From: Sulfitobacter sabulilitoris
GTDB taxonomy: Bacteria; Pseudomonadota; Alphaproteobacteria; Rhodobacterales; Rhodobacteraceae
Reading direction: 5' to 3'
NCBI RefSeq assembly: GCF_005887615.1
Contig: NZ_VANS01000004.1
Location: 299,591 to 363,590, forward strand
Length of the DNA: 64,000 nt
The notes beneath the pieces are model-generated. The model was not told where the DNA came from and ran no database searches. It saw nothing but the letters and a program-made list of their open reading frames with translations. Numbering within the stretch: position 1 is the stretch's first letter; every line of letters begins with the position of its first letter. The position numbers and the translations under genes were made by a program. Of this stretch, positions 42,353 to 53,100 are shown in pieces.

Positions 42353-44305
42353 ATGACAGCAGTTTGGTGGATACGGGCGGTACTGGTGGCGCTGCTGCTG
42401 GGATCCGCGAGCGCCGTGATCGCCCCCTCGCAGGCGCGCGCGCAGGTGGCACTTGACCTGCGCGATGCCGATCTGCGCAATTTCGTCGAAATCGTGTCGG
42501 AAGCCACGGGCCGAAACTTTGTCATCGATCCGCAGGTGCGTGGCACCGTCACGGTTCTGGTGCCGGGCGACATCTCTCCGGCGGCGCTCTACGAGGTGTT
42601 TCTCAACGTGCTGGAACTGAACCGGCTGACCATCGTCGATGGCGTGGACAGCGACCGCATCGTGCCAATGGGCGTGGCCCGTGAACTGACGCCCGGTGCG
42701 CCGGGGTCGGGTGAATACGAGACCCGGATCATCCGCGTGCGCAACATGCCCGTGGCGGATGTGATCGCGGTCATCCGTCCGCTGCTGCCCGCCGAAGCGG
42801 TGGTATCGGCGGTGCCCGGATCGGGCATGCTGATCCTGTCGGACCGCATCGGCAACCACCGGCGGATCGAGGCGCTGATCGCCCAGCTTGACCAACCCCG
42901 CGACATCCCGATCGAGATGATCCGCCTGCGCAACGCCGATGCCGCCGAAGTGCTTCAGGTGGTGCAGGCGATGGGGATCCTGCCGGAGGACGCGTCCATC
43001 TCCGTGGACCGGCGCTCCAACGCGCTGGTGGTGTCGGGGTCGCAAGACGTGGTGCGCAGCTTGCGGGTGCTGGCCGGGCGCCTGGATGCGCAGCAATCCA
43101 CCGTAGCCTCGCATGTGGAACAGCTCAATTACGCCGATGCCGGTGCACTGGCGGATGTGATCGTGCGCAGCTTTTCGCGCGAGGACGACACCGGCGCGCA
43201 GATCCGCATCGTTCCCGAACCGCAGACCAATTCGTTGCTGATCACCGCCCCGCAGGAGCGCATCAGCGCCGTCATCGAAATGATCCGCCACCTCGACCGC
43301 CGGCCGACGCAAGTGCTGGTGGAGGCGGTGATTTTCGAGATGTCGGTCGAAGGGTTCTCTGATCTTTCGGCGCAATTCGGTGTCATTCTCAACAATGCGG
43401 TGGTGGGCGGCGTGCAATTCGCGCTCGAGGGGCGGCCCAGCCTGACCAGCCTGGTGTCCAACGTGCTCAAGGGCGAAACCCCCAGCAGCGGCAATGGCGG
43501 CGTCCTGGCGGGGCGTGCGGGCGGGCGCGAAGACGGTCTGGCGGCGTTCCTGTCGGCCATCGCGAGCACCCGCAGCACCAAGCTTCTTTCGACGCCGTCG
43601 ATCCTGACGCTGAACAATCAGGAGGCCGAGATCGTGGTGGCGCAGAACGTGCCCTTCGTGACCGGCAGCTTTGCCACCGTGGGTGACACCGCCTTGCCCG
43701 AAAATCCGTTTCAGACCATTGAGCGGCAGGACGTGGGACTGACGTTGAATGTCACGCCCCAGATCAACGCCGACAAGACCGTGCGGCTGGTGATCAAGCA
43801 GGAAGTGTCGAACCTGACCAATTCCGCCGCGGCCTCGGGCGGCGAAATCACCAATCGCCGGGCCCTGTCGACCACCGTACTGGTGCGCGATGGCAACGTC
43901 ATCATGCTGGGCGGACTGCTCGAGGACGGCTCCGGGGCGACCTCGCAAAAGGTGCCGGGGCTGGCGAACATGCCGCTGCTGGGCGGGCTGTTCAAGGGCA
44001 AGAACGCATCGCAGAACCAGCGGGTGCTGCTGGTGATGCTGCGCCCGCGCATTATCGACACCGACGCAGAAGCCCGCCGCCTGACCGCCGCGGCCGCGGC
44101 CGAAGCGAAAGCGGCGAGCCTTGCCATTCAGCCCCGGGACGGGAAATATCCGACCGCGGCCCCGGGTGCGCTGCCCTACGAGGGCGGCAACCTGGACCAA
44201 CCCTTTGATGCGGGGATGACCGAAAATGACGCCGAACGACGCCAGGCCCCCGCGCGCTCCCGACAGCGGCAGCAGCCCTCCGGCTACACCTACGAGGGGC
44301 GCTGA
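42353..44305 (+). CDS. gspD: Type II secretion secretin GspD
   Basis: This 650-residue outer-membrane channel has a signal peptide (VALLLGSASAVIAPSQARA), N0-N3 domains (VALDLRDADLRNFVEIVSEATGRNFVIDP opens N0; then repeated RNMPVADVIAVIRPLLP-type KH modules) and the secretin core (TPSILTLNNQEAEIVVAQNVPFVTGSF, ERQDVGLTLNVTPQINADKTV, and VMLGGLLED-like VIMLGGLLEDG with VPGLANMPLLGGLF). ATG 42353 follows GCGGAG. The C-terminus is polar and lacks a clear pilotin-binding S-domain. It overlaps gspE by 80 nt. Confidence 0.95.
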   Translation: MTAVWWIRAVLVALLLGSASAVIAPSQARAQVALDLRDADLRNFVEIVSEATGRNFVIDPQVRGTVTVLVPGDISPAALYEVFLNVLELNRLTIVDGVDSDRIVPMGVARELTPGAPGSGEYETRIIRVRNMPVADVIAVIRPLLPAEAVVSAVPGSGMLILSDRIGNHRRIEALIAQLDQPRDIPIEMIRLRNADAAEVLQVVQAMGILPEDASISVDRRSNALVVSGSQDVVRSLRVLAGRLDAQQSTVASHVEQLNYADAGALADVIVRSFSREDDTGAQIRIVPEPQTNSLLITAPQERISAVIEMIRHLDRRPTQVLVEAVIFEMSVEGFSDLSAQFGVILNNAVVGGVQFALEGRPSLTSLVSNVLKGETPSSGNGGVLAGRAGGREDGLAAFLSAIASTRSTKLLSTPSILTLNNQEAEIVVAQNVPFVTGSFATVGDTALPENPFQTIERQDVGLTLNVTPQINADKTVRLVIKQEVSNLTNSAAASGGEITNRRALSTTVLVRDGNVIMLGGLLEDGSGATSQKVPGLANMPLLGGLFKGKNASQNQRVLLVMLRPRIIDTDAEARRLTAAAAAEAKAASLAIQPRDGKYPTAAPGALPYEGGNLDQPFDAGMTENDAERRQAPARSRQRQQPSGYTYEGR

Positions 44306-45746
44306 GGCGCGACTGCCCTTTGGCTTTGCGCGCGATCACCAGGTTGCCATCGAAGCCGGGCGCCTGATCGCCGGACCCCGCGCGACGGCGACGGGCCTGC
44401 GCGAGGCGCGCCGCCGGGCGGGGGCGGCGCTGGCGGTCGTCACCCAGCAGCAGGCGGAATTCGAGGCGACGCTGGCGCGGCTTTACCGCGACGACGATAC
44501 GCCGGACGATGCCGCGCCGCTGCTTTTCGACCTGGAAGATAGCGCATTGCCGCAACGCGAACGCGACCTGCTGGAAGACACCGAGGACGCGCCGGTGATC
44601 CAGTTGGTGAACCAGCTCTTGCGCCGCGCGGTTCTGGCGGGGGCGTCGGACCTGCACGTCGAGCCCTACGAGGGGGGGCTGCGCGCCCGGATGCGGGTGG
44701 ATGGATTTTTGCAGCCCGTGCTGGACCGATCCGACGTGCCGGTCAAACGCATCGTGTCGCGGCTCAAGGTTATGGCCGGGCTCGACATTGCCGAGACGCG
44801 GCTGCCGCAGGACGGGCGCATTCCGTTGCGGTTGGGCGGGCGGCTGATCGACACGCGTGTCTCTGCGATGCCGGGCAACTACGGCGAACGGGTGGTGTTG
44901 CGGATCCTGGACCGCCAGGCAGGTTTGATGCCGCTGGAGGGCTTGGGCCTCATGCCCGCACAGGTGGCGCAGCTTGAGCGGATGTCGGCGCTGCCCAATG
45001 GCATCATCCTGGCCACCGGCCCCACCGGGTCGGGCAAGACGACGACGCTCTATTCGCTGCTCAAGCTGGCAAACCGCGAAGCGCGCAACATCGTCACGGT
45101 GGAGGATCCGGTGGAATACGACCTGCCCGGAATAAGCCAGAGCCAGATCAACGCCGAGATCGGAATGACCTTTGCCGCCGGTCTGCGCGCGACGCTGCGC
45201 CAGGATCCCGATGTGATCCTCGTGGGCGAAATCCGCGACGGCGAAACCGTGAGCGTGGCGGCGCAGGCGGCGCTGACGGGGCATCTGGTGTTTTCGTCGC
45301 TACACGCCAACGGATCGGTGGGCGCCGTGGTGCGGCTGCGCGATCTGGGGCTGGATGATTTCCTGATCGCATCGACCCTGCGGGGGGTGATCGCGCAGCG
45401 GCTGTTGCGGCGGTTGTGCCCCGAGTGCCGCCGCGCGCATCCGCCCACCGCGGCAGAGGCGGCGCAGTTCACCCGCCACGATCTGCCGGTGCCCTCCGAA
45501 GTTTGCGACGCGCAGGGATGCGTGGCGTGCAGCGGCAGCGGCTATTCCGGGCGTGTGGGCATTTTCGAGATGATCGAAGTCGACGAGGCGCTGCGCGGCG
45601 CCATCGACGACGGGTTGCCGGAAACCCGGTTGCGCCACATCGCCCTGAGCGAACGGGACACGCTGATCGGGCACGGGCTGGCGCAGGTGGCGCAGGGCAA
45701 CACCAGCCTTGCCGAAACGCTGCGCGTGCTGGGCGACGTGGCATGA
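44226..45746 (+). CDS. gspE: Type II secretion ATPase GspE
   Basis: This 506-residue cytoplasmic ATPase powers pseudopilus assembly. Motifs: Walker A GPTGSGKTTTLYSLL, aspartate box VTVEDPVEYDL, Walker B DPDVILVGEIRDGET, histidine box LTGHLVFSSLHAN, and a tetra-cysteine zinc motif (CPEC at about 398, then CDAQGCVAC). The gene begins inside the 3' end of gspD (80-nt overlap in another frame), and ends overlapping gspF (ATGA). A later start inside the N-terminal region is possible because its first ~30 residues are low complexity. Confidence 0.93.
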   Translation: MTPNDARPPRAPDSGSSPPATPTRGAEARLPFGFARDHQVAIEAGRLIAGPRATATGLREARRRAGAALAVVTQQQAEFEATLARLYRDDDTPDDAAPLLFDLEDSALPQRERDLLEDTEDAPVIQLVNQLLRRAVLAGASDLHVEPYEGGLRARMRVDGFLQPVLDRSDVPVKRIVSRLKVMAGLDIAETRLPQDGRIPLRLGGRLIDTRVSAMPGNYGERVVLRILDRQAGLMPLEGLGLMPAQVAQLERMSALPNGIILATGPTGSGKTTTLYSLLKLANREARNIVTVEDPVEYDLPGISQSQINAEIGMTFAAGLRATLRQDPDVILVGEIRDGETVSVAAQAALTGHLVFSSLHANGSVGAVVRLRDLGLDDFLIASTLRGVIAQRLLRRLCPECRRAHPPTAAEAAQFTRHDLPVPSEVCDAQGCVACSGSGYSGRVGIFEMIEVDEALRGAIDDGLPETRLRHIALSERDTLIGHGLAQVAQGNTSLAETLRVLGDVA

Positions 45747-46960
45747 GAGCCTATGACTACGTGGCCTTTACCGACACCGGAAAGCGCCGCACCGGCAGCG
45801 TCGTGGCCGAGACCGAGGCGCATGCCGGCGAGCTGCTGAAGGCGCAGGGGCTGTTCGTATCCGAGGTGCGCGGCAAAACCGTCCGCGGCGGAACCGGGCG
45901 ACTGCTTGCGCCGCGCCGAACCCGCCTGAGCGCCGATCTGCAAGCCGTCTTTACCCGGCAGATGGCGGTTCTGCTGTCTGCGGAACTGCCCAGCGAGGCG
46001 GCGCTGGATGCCGTTCGCGCCGCAGGCGCCAGCCCGGCGATGGACCGGGTCGCCGCCGTGGCCAAGGCCGCGTTGATGCAGGGCGCGCCACTGTCGGACG
46101 CGCTTGACTCCAGCGGCGCGGGGTTCGCGCGATATTACCTTGCGGCCCTTCGCGCCGGCGAAGGCGCGGGCGATGTTGCGGTTGTCCTGACCGAACTGGC
46201 CGATCACCTCGAAACCCAGGGCACCGACCGTGCACAGATTGGCGCGGCGCTGGTCTATCCGGCGTTCGTCGCGGCGGTATCGCTGCTGGTATGTGCCATC
46301 CTGATGGTCAATGTCGCCCCCGAGATCGTGGCGATGTTCGAGATGTCGGGCCGCCCGCTGCCACAGATCACCCGCGTGGTTCTGGGGCTGAGCGACTGGG
46401 TGCAGGATCATCTGGCCGTGCTGGGCGCCGGGGCTGCGGCGCTGCTGGCGTTGGCGGTCGCCAGCGGCCGGGTCGCAGCCATCCGCGCGGCCCGCGACCG
46501 GGTGGCACTGCGTCTGCCGCTGATCGGGCGGCTGATCCGGTCGGCGGCGGCGGTGCAATATCTGCGGACGCTGGCGCTGGTGCTGACCAGCCGTCATGCC
46601 GTGCTCAGCGCGGTGGACAGCGCGGCCGGGGTGCTGACCATTGCACAGTTCCGCGCCGAGGCCGCGGCGGTGTCGCAGGCGGTACGCAGCGGAGAAACGC
46701 TGTCGCAGGCGTTGTCGCGGCTGTCCTTCCTGCCGCCGGTCGCGCGCCAGTTGATCGCCGCGGGCGAGGTCTCGGCCCGGCTTGCGCGCATGGCCGACCG
46801 CAGCGCGGTGCTGGTGGCCAGCGGCCTCTCGACCGAGCGCAAGCGCATCGCGGCGTTGATCGAGCCGTTGCTGATGATGCTTGTCGGATGTTTTGTGTTG
46901 CTGATCGTGCTGGCCGTTCTGCTGCCGATCTTCGACTTGCAATCGGTGGTTGCGGGCTAG
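45743..46960 (+). CDS. gspF: Type II secretion inner-membrane platform protein GspF
   Basis: This 405-residue polytopic protein has the GspF layout: MRAYDYVAFTDTGKRRTGSV start, two T2SSF modules (VFTRQMAVLLSAELPSEAALDAV and QYLRTLALVLTSRHAVLSAV) each followed by hydrophobic helices, and a C-terminal helix LLMMLVGCFVLLIVLAVLLPIFDL. It completes the operon. The ATG overlaps the gspE stop (ATGA). Confidence 0.94.
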   Translation: MRAYDYVAFTDTGKRRTGSVVAETEAHAGELLKAQGLFVSEVRGKTVRGGTGRLLAPRRTRLSADLQAVFTRQMAVLLSAELPSEAALDAVRAAGASPAMDRVAAVAKAALMQGAPLSDALDSSGAGFARYYLAALRAGEGAGDVAVVLTELADHLETQGTDRAQIGAALVYPAFVAAVSLLVCAILMVNVAPEIVAMFEMSGRPLPQITRVVLGLSDWVQDHLAVLGAGAAALLALAVASGRVAAIRAARDRVALRLPLIGRLIRSAAAVQYLRTLALVLTSRHAVLSAVDSAAGVLTIAQFRAEAAAVSQAVRSGETLSQALSRLSFLPPVARQLIAAGEVSARLARMADRSAVLVASGLSTERKRIAALIEPLLMMLVGCFVLLIVLAVLLPIFDLQSVVAG

Positions 46961-47137
46961 ACCATACGCCACCGTTGCCAATTCGTGACAGTGCCGAAGT
47001 TTATCGCGCCATCGGCAAGAAACTTCCGATGCGAAGCCCTGGTCCGGTCCAAGTTAACGATAATTTGAAGGGCGGTCCCCCGCGACATTGTCGGCGGCGC
47101 GGTGCGAGGCATCCTGATACTTTTTGGAGGCGGGAAT

Positions 47138-50100
47138 ATGCACAATTTCAACGTGCGCGGCTGGTTTAACTTTGGCGCGGGGCCGGGCGGCCTGATGCTC
47201 CTGATGCTTCTGGCCATAATCAGCATCCTCCCGCAGGGCGCCCGCGCGCAATCGAGCCCGCCCGCCTTTACGATCTTCTTTTCGCCGGATCAGATCGGTC
47301 CGGGCGGCACGACAGCCCTCACGCATACCATCGACAACGGCGCGGCCCCGACCGCGGCCGGCGACCTGGCCTTTACCCACACGCTGCCTGCCGGGGTGAC
47401 GCTGGCCAATCCCTCGAACGCAAGCACGACCTGCTCGGGCACCGGAAGCGTATTGCCCGTGGTCAACGCGGCGGCAGGCGGTGACAGCATCAGTTTTTCG
47501 AACGGCGGAATTGCTGCGGGAGCAAGCTGCACCGTCACCGTGAACGTCACCTCATCGACGGCTGGCACATCGACATCGGTCACTGGTGATCTGACATCCT
47601 CGGCGGGCAACAGCGGCACCGCCACGGACGATTTGACGGTCACGACGGCCAGGCCCGGATTCAGCAAGTCCTTCGCGCCCGACACGGTGTCGCTGGGCGA
47701 CACGTCCACATTGACTTACGTCATCGACAACAGCGCCAACGCCGGCGCCGTAATCAATCTGGATTTCACTGAAAACCTGCCTGCCGGGATAGAGATCGCA
47801 TCGCCTGCCAATGTCGCGACAACCTGCGGTACGCCCGCGATCCCCGCGACCCTGACGGCGGATTCCGGAACATCCTTGGTCGTTCTGGATGCCAATGGGA
47901 CCGCAGGATTTCCGGCCGTCGCTGCGGGGGCCACCTGCACGGTAACGCTGGACGTTACCGCGACGGGCACCGGCGAGCTTGTGGCAATCTCGGGTCAGCT
48001 TTCTGCGGATTTCGAAGCGGTGGGGGCTTCTTCGGCAACGCTCACCGTGGCGACGCTGCCGACCGATGCGCCGGTCCTGACCAAGCAGTTCCTGGATGAT
48101 CCGGCTGGGCCGGGCGGCACCGCCACGATCCGCTTTACCATCCGCAACAACAATCGCGACAACGGCGCGACCGACATTTCCTTTTCCGACGATCTGGATG
48201 CGATGCTGTCTGGCGCCGCGAGAAGTGCGTCTGCGGGACTTGTCGATCCTTGCGGGGCCGGGTCCTCTGTGACCGGTACAAGCACGATCAGTTTCAGCAA
48301 TGGCACCCTTGCGGCCGGCGGCGCATCTTGCAGCTTTGACGTGACCGTGAATATTCCAGCCGGGGCCACCGCGGGCGATTACCTCAACACGACGAGCGTT
48401 CTGACATCCACCGTGAACGGCAACACCGTCACATCGGCCGCGGCCAGCGACACATTGGTCGTGACAGACAGCGTTGCGCCCGGACTTGCCTTCGCCTTCA
48501 CCGATGGCACATCCGGGGGTGAGACGACCGTCACCCTCGATTTCACCAACCGCGATTCTTTCTCCGTGCTGACCGACGGCGCGTTCCAGCTCAAAATAAC
48601 CGATGTCGTCGGATTTCCCGCGTCCGTGGTCTTGCCGCCGGAAAATGATACCTGTAGCGGCTTAATGGAGCTGGGCTTTGAAGGTTTCAACGGGCAAGCG
48701 CTGTCCTACACCGGTGCGACCTTGGCCGCCGGTGCCAGCTGCGCCGTGTCGGTTGTCATCAGGTTGCCCGCAGATATGCCGTCGGGCACCTTTATCCTGA
48801 CGTCGAGCGCGCCCGTTGCGACAGTCGGCGGCACATCGGTGACAGGCACCGCAGCCACGGGAACGTTGACCGTCAACCCCGGTAGCCTTGGCCTGAGCTT
48901 TGCGAAATCCTTTTCCGTCGACACCGCCGTTCCCGGAAGCGAGGTCGGCCTGACCTTCGTCATTTCCGACCCCTCGGACGGAGGCGGAGCGGTCGACATC
49001 TCCTTCAGCGACAACCTTGATGCCTTTCAAACCGGTTCGGTACTGACCTCCGTGGTCAGCAACACCTGCGGCGGCACGGTGACCGGCGAGACGACCAGTT
49101 CGATCGGCTTTTCAGGCGGCAGCGTGGCCTCTGGAGGGTCTTGCGAGATCGCGACGATCATCACCCTGGGCTCGACCGACACTGGCAGTAAGACCAACAC
49201 CACCAGCAACCTGACGGCAGCATCTGCATCCGGTGGCGCCGCGAGCGAGCAGGCCGGAACCGCGGCCAGCGATACCTTGACCGTGGATACGGTCCTGCCG
49301 GTGCAGTTAGGGATGGAATTCATCGACGATCCGGTCCTTCCGGGGGCACCGGGCACGGTGCGCTACACTCTGACCAACCTCAATGGCGGGGCGTTCGAAG
49401 CGACAGGGATCTTTTTCTCTCACAACCTGGCGGACATCCTGCCCGGCACACCTGACTTCACCGTCAGCGGGCTGCCGCAATCGAACGTTTGCGGCGCGGG
49501 GTCGACACTGCAAGGCTCGGGCGCGTCCGCTGTCCTTCTGACCGGCGGGTCGCTTCCTGCGGGTGCTTCCTGCACTTTCGATCTGGCCTATGACGTGCCG
49601 GCCGGCGCAGGGACGGGCAGGTACAGGAGCACAACCTCCGCGACCTCCGCCACGATTGACGGCGGCTCCAGAACAGGCGCTGCGGCGTCGGATACTGTCA
49701 CCGTCGGGTCCAGCGTCGAGGGGGAAACGACCCTGACCCTGACCAAGACCTTTGCCAGCGACACGGTTTTGCAGGGCGATACGGCGGCCGTGACGTTCAA
49801 CATCTCCAACACCGGCGCCGAAGCTGCGAGCGACCTGGCGTTCAGTGATGACCTGGAGGCCTTCCTTGCCGGGACGACACTGGCCAGCACGACCGTCAAC
49901 ACCTGCGGCGGCGCGAGCACCGGCGGGTCTGCCACCAGCTTTGACTATGCCAACGGTACGCTGGCGGCCGGGGCAAGCTGCGACATCTCGATCGTCCTGA
50001 ACATTTCGGCCACCGCGCCGTTGGGAACCGCGACCAACACCACGTCGGCCATGACCGGCACCGCGGCCGGGAGCGCGGTACTGAACGCCGATGCCGCCAC

Positions 50101-53100
50101 GGACACGATAGAGATCCGGTCGTCGTCGGCACCGACGTTTTCCAAAAGCTTTTCCCCCAGCACCGTCAACACCAACTCCGAAACGGTGCTGACCTATCAG
50201 ATCAGCAACCCGCCGGGTGCCGCGACCCTGAACGCCCTGCGGTTCAGCGACGATCTGGCCAGCCGGATTCCGGGTGCCGTCGCCAGTGCCGGATCATTGT
50301 CGGGTGTCTGTGGAAGTGGCTCCGCCTTGAGCGTCGGCGGCACGGTAAGCCTGTCGGAGGGCGTTTTGGCGGCCGGCGAAAGCTGTACCTTTTCGGTAAG
50401 GGTGGCGATCGCGACACCGCCGCCGGGCACTGTGACAAGCACGACCAGCAGTCTGGAAAACGGAGGCCTGACGGTTGCGCCGCCCGCCAGCGCTTCTGTT
50501 ACCGTCAATCCGGCGCCGCCGACGCTGAGCAAGGCGTTCGGCCCCGCAAGCATCTTCCAGGGCGGTACATCGACCGTGGTCCTGACCATCGACAACAGCG
50601 CCAGCGCGGACGCGGCATCGGACATTTCGGTGAACGACGTCTTTCCCGCCGGGGTGCGCATACGATCGGGATCGACGCGGGCGACAACCTGTCTGGGTGG
50701 CAGCCTGATCACCACCGCCAACAGCATCGGATACCGCGCGGGCACCGTTCCGGCGGGGGCCACCTGTACCGTTTCGGTCGAGGTCACGGCAGAGGCCGTC
50801 GGCAGCTATGTCAACACGACATCCGAATTGTCGACTGCCTTTGGCAACAGCCCGGCCGCCAGCGCGACCCTGGTCGTCACCGCCGCGCCGCCGCCGGTCT
50901 TCACCAAGCAATTCAACGCCGCAAGCATTGTTCAAGGCGAAACTTCGCGGCTGACCTTCAGCATCGACAACTCCGGCGCGCTTGTCGACGTGTCCAGCCT
51001 TGCCTTTACCGACTCCCTGCCCGCGGGCCTCACGATCGCGCCCACGCCGTCGGCCACCTCCAGTTGCGACGGCGGCACGATAACCGCGACTCCGGGCGCA
51101 AGCAGCCTGTCCTACAGCGGCGGGGCGGCGGTCGCGGGCTTGACCTGCGGGATCAGTGTCAACGTGACATCGAGCACGGTCGGAACGGTGGTCAACACCA
51201 CGGGCGACCTGACGTCGAGCCTTGGCAACAGCGGTTCGGCCAGTGCATCGCTGACCGTGGCCGCGGCGCCCGCGCCGGAATTCAGCCAGCGTTTCGTGGC
51301 CGATACGATCGAACAGGGCGCGACATCGAGACTGATCTTCACGCTAATCAACCGCGACGCCTTGATCGACGCCACCGGGCTGGCCTTTACCAACACGTTG
51401 CCTGCCGGCATGACACTGTCGACCCTTCCGCAACCCGAGACGAACTGCCTGGGCGCCACCCTGACCGCGCCGGCCGGCAGCAACGCATTGTCGTTCAGCG
51501 GCGGCACGCTGCAGCCGGGGCGCGTGTGCAACCTGTCCGTCGTGGTCACCTCCAGCACCATCGGGGCCGCTGTCAACACATCCGGTGATCTGACGTCGAG
51601 CCTGGGCAGCAGCGGCACGTCGAGCGCCACCCTCGACGTGACCGCGGCACCTGTGCCGCTCTTCTCCAAGTTCTTCGTGCCCAATACCATCGTTCAGGGC
51701 GAAACGACCGTTTTGCGCCTCGAGATCAGCAACTCCCGGGCAAAGATCGACGCCACCGGCGGTGCCTTTACCGATGTCCTGCCAGCAGGCGTGACGCTGG
51801 CCGCGAGCCCCGATATCAGCACCACTTGCGCATCGGGTGTCGTGACGGGTGTCGCAGGCGGCGATACGCTCTCGCTCAGCGGCGCGACCATCGCGGCCGA
51901 AAGCGCGTGCTCGGTTCAGGCGACCGTGACGTCCTCCACCGTGGGGGCCGCGGTCAACACCGCCGGCGATCTGACGACAAGCCTTGGCAACAGCGCGGGC
52001 GCCACGGCCATCCTGACGGTGACGGCGGCGGATGTGCCGACCTTCACCAAGGTCTTCGGCCCAACCACCATCGTGCAGGGCGAAACCTCGACACTGACCT
52101 TTACGGTGAACAATGGCACCGCAGCGATCGACGTCGGCAGCCTTAGCTTTACGGACGCCTTTCCGGCCGGAATGACCGTGGCGGCGCCCGCGAATGCGGT
52201 CAGCACCTGCACGGGCGGCACATTTGCGGCCAATGCCGGCGATGGGGCGGTGTCCTTCAGCGGCGGCACCGTCGGCGCGCGGGCCACGTGCACCCTTCAG
52301 GTCGACGTCACCGCGACGCTCGTGGGCGATGCGGTCAATACCTCCGGCGCATTGACCTCGACCCTGGGCGACAGCGGAACCGCGGCGGCGATCCTATCGG
52401 TCACGGCGGCGGATGCCCCGGCCTTTTCCAAGGCGTTCGAACCCGCCTCCATCGTGCAGGGCAGCGTCAGCACGCTGACCTTCACGCTCGACAATGCCCC
52501 GGCAGCGGTCGAGGTACGCGACCTCGCGTTCATCGACATCCTGCCCGAAGGAGTGCTGATCGCTACGCCATCGGCGGTGTCCTCGACCTGCACCGGTGCC
52601 GCGATTTCGGCGACCGAGGGCGGCAACCGCATCGATCTGACCGGTGGCAGTCTTGCCGCGGGTGCGAATTGCACGCTGTCGGTCAACGTCACGTCCTCGA
52701 CCGCCGGGGCGGCGGTCAACACCACCGGCAACCTGACGTCGAGCCTCGGCGACAGCGGCACGGCCAGTGCGACGCTGACCGTGACCGGCGCCCCCGCGCC
52801 CGGCTTCACCAAGGTATTCAGCCCGGCCACCATCGAACAGGGGGGCACCTCCACGTTGTCCTTCACGCTCGACAACGCCTCAGCGCTGGTCGTTGCAGGC
52901 GGGTTGAGCTTCAACGACAGCTTCCCAACGGGCATGACCGTGGCGACGCCTGCCAACGCAACCACCACCTGCACCGCGGGCGCGGTGGCCGCGGCCCCCG
53001 GCGACGCCGGCCTCGTCTTTAGCGGCGGCACACTCGATCCGGGCGCGACCTGTAGCGTGCAGGTCGATGTGACCTCGACCACGATCGGCGCTGCGGTCAA

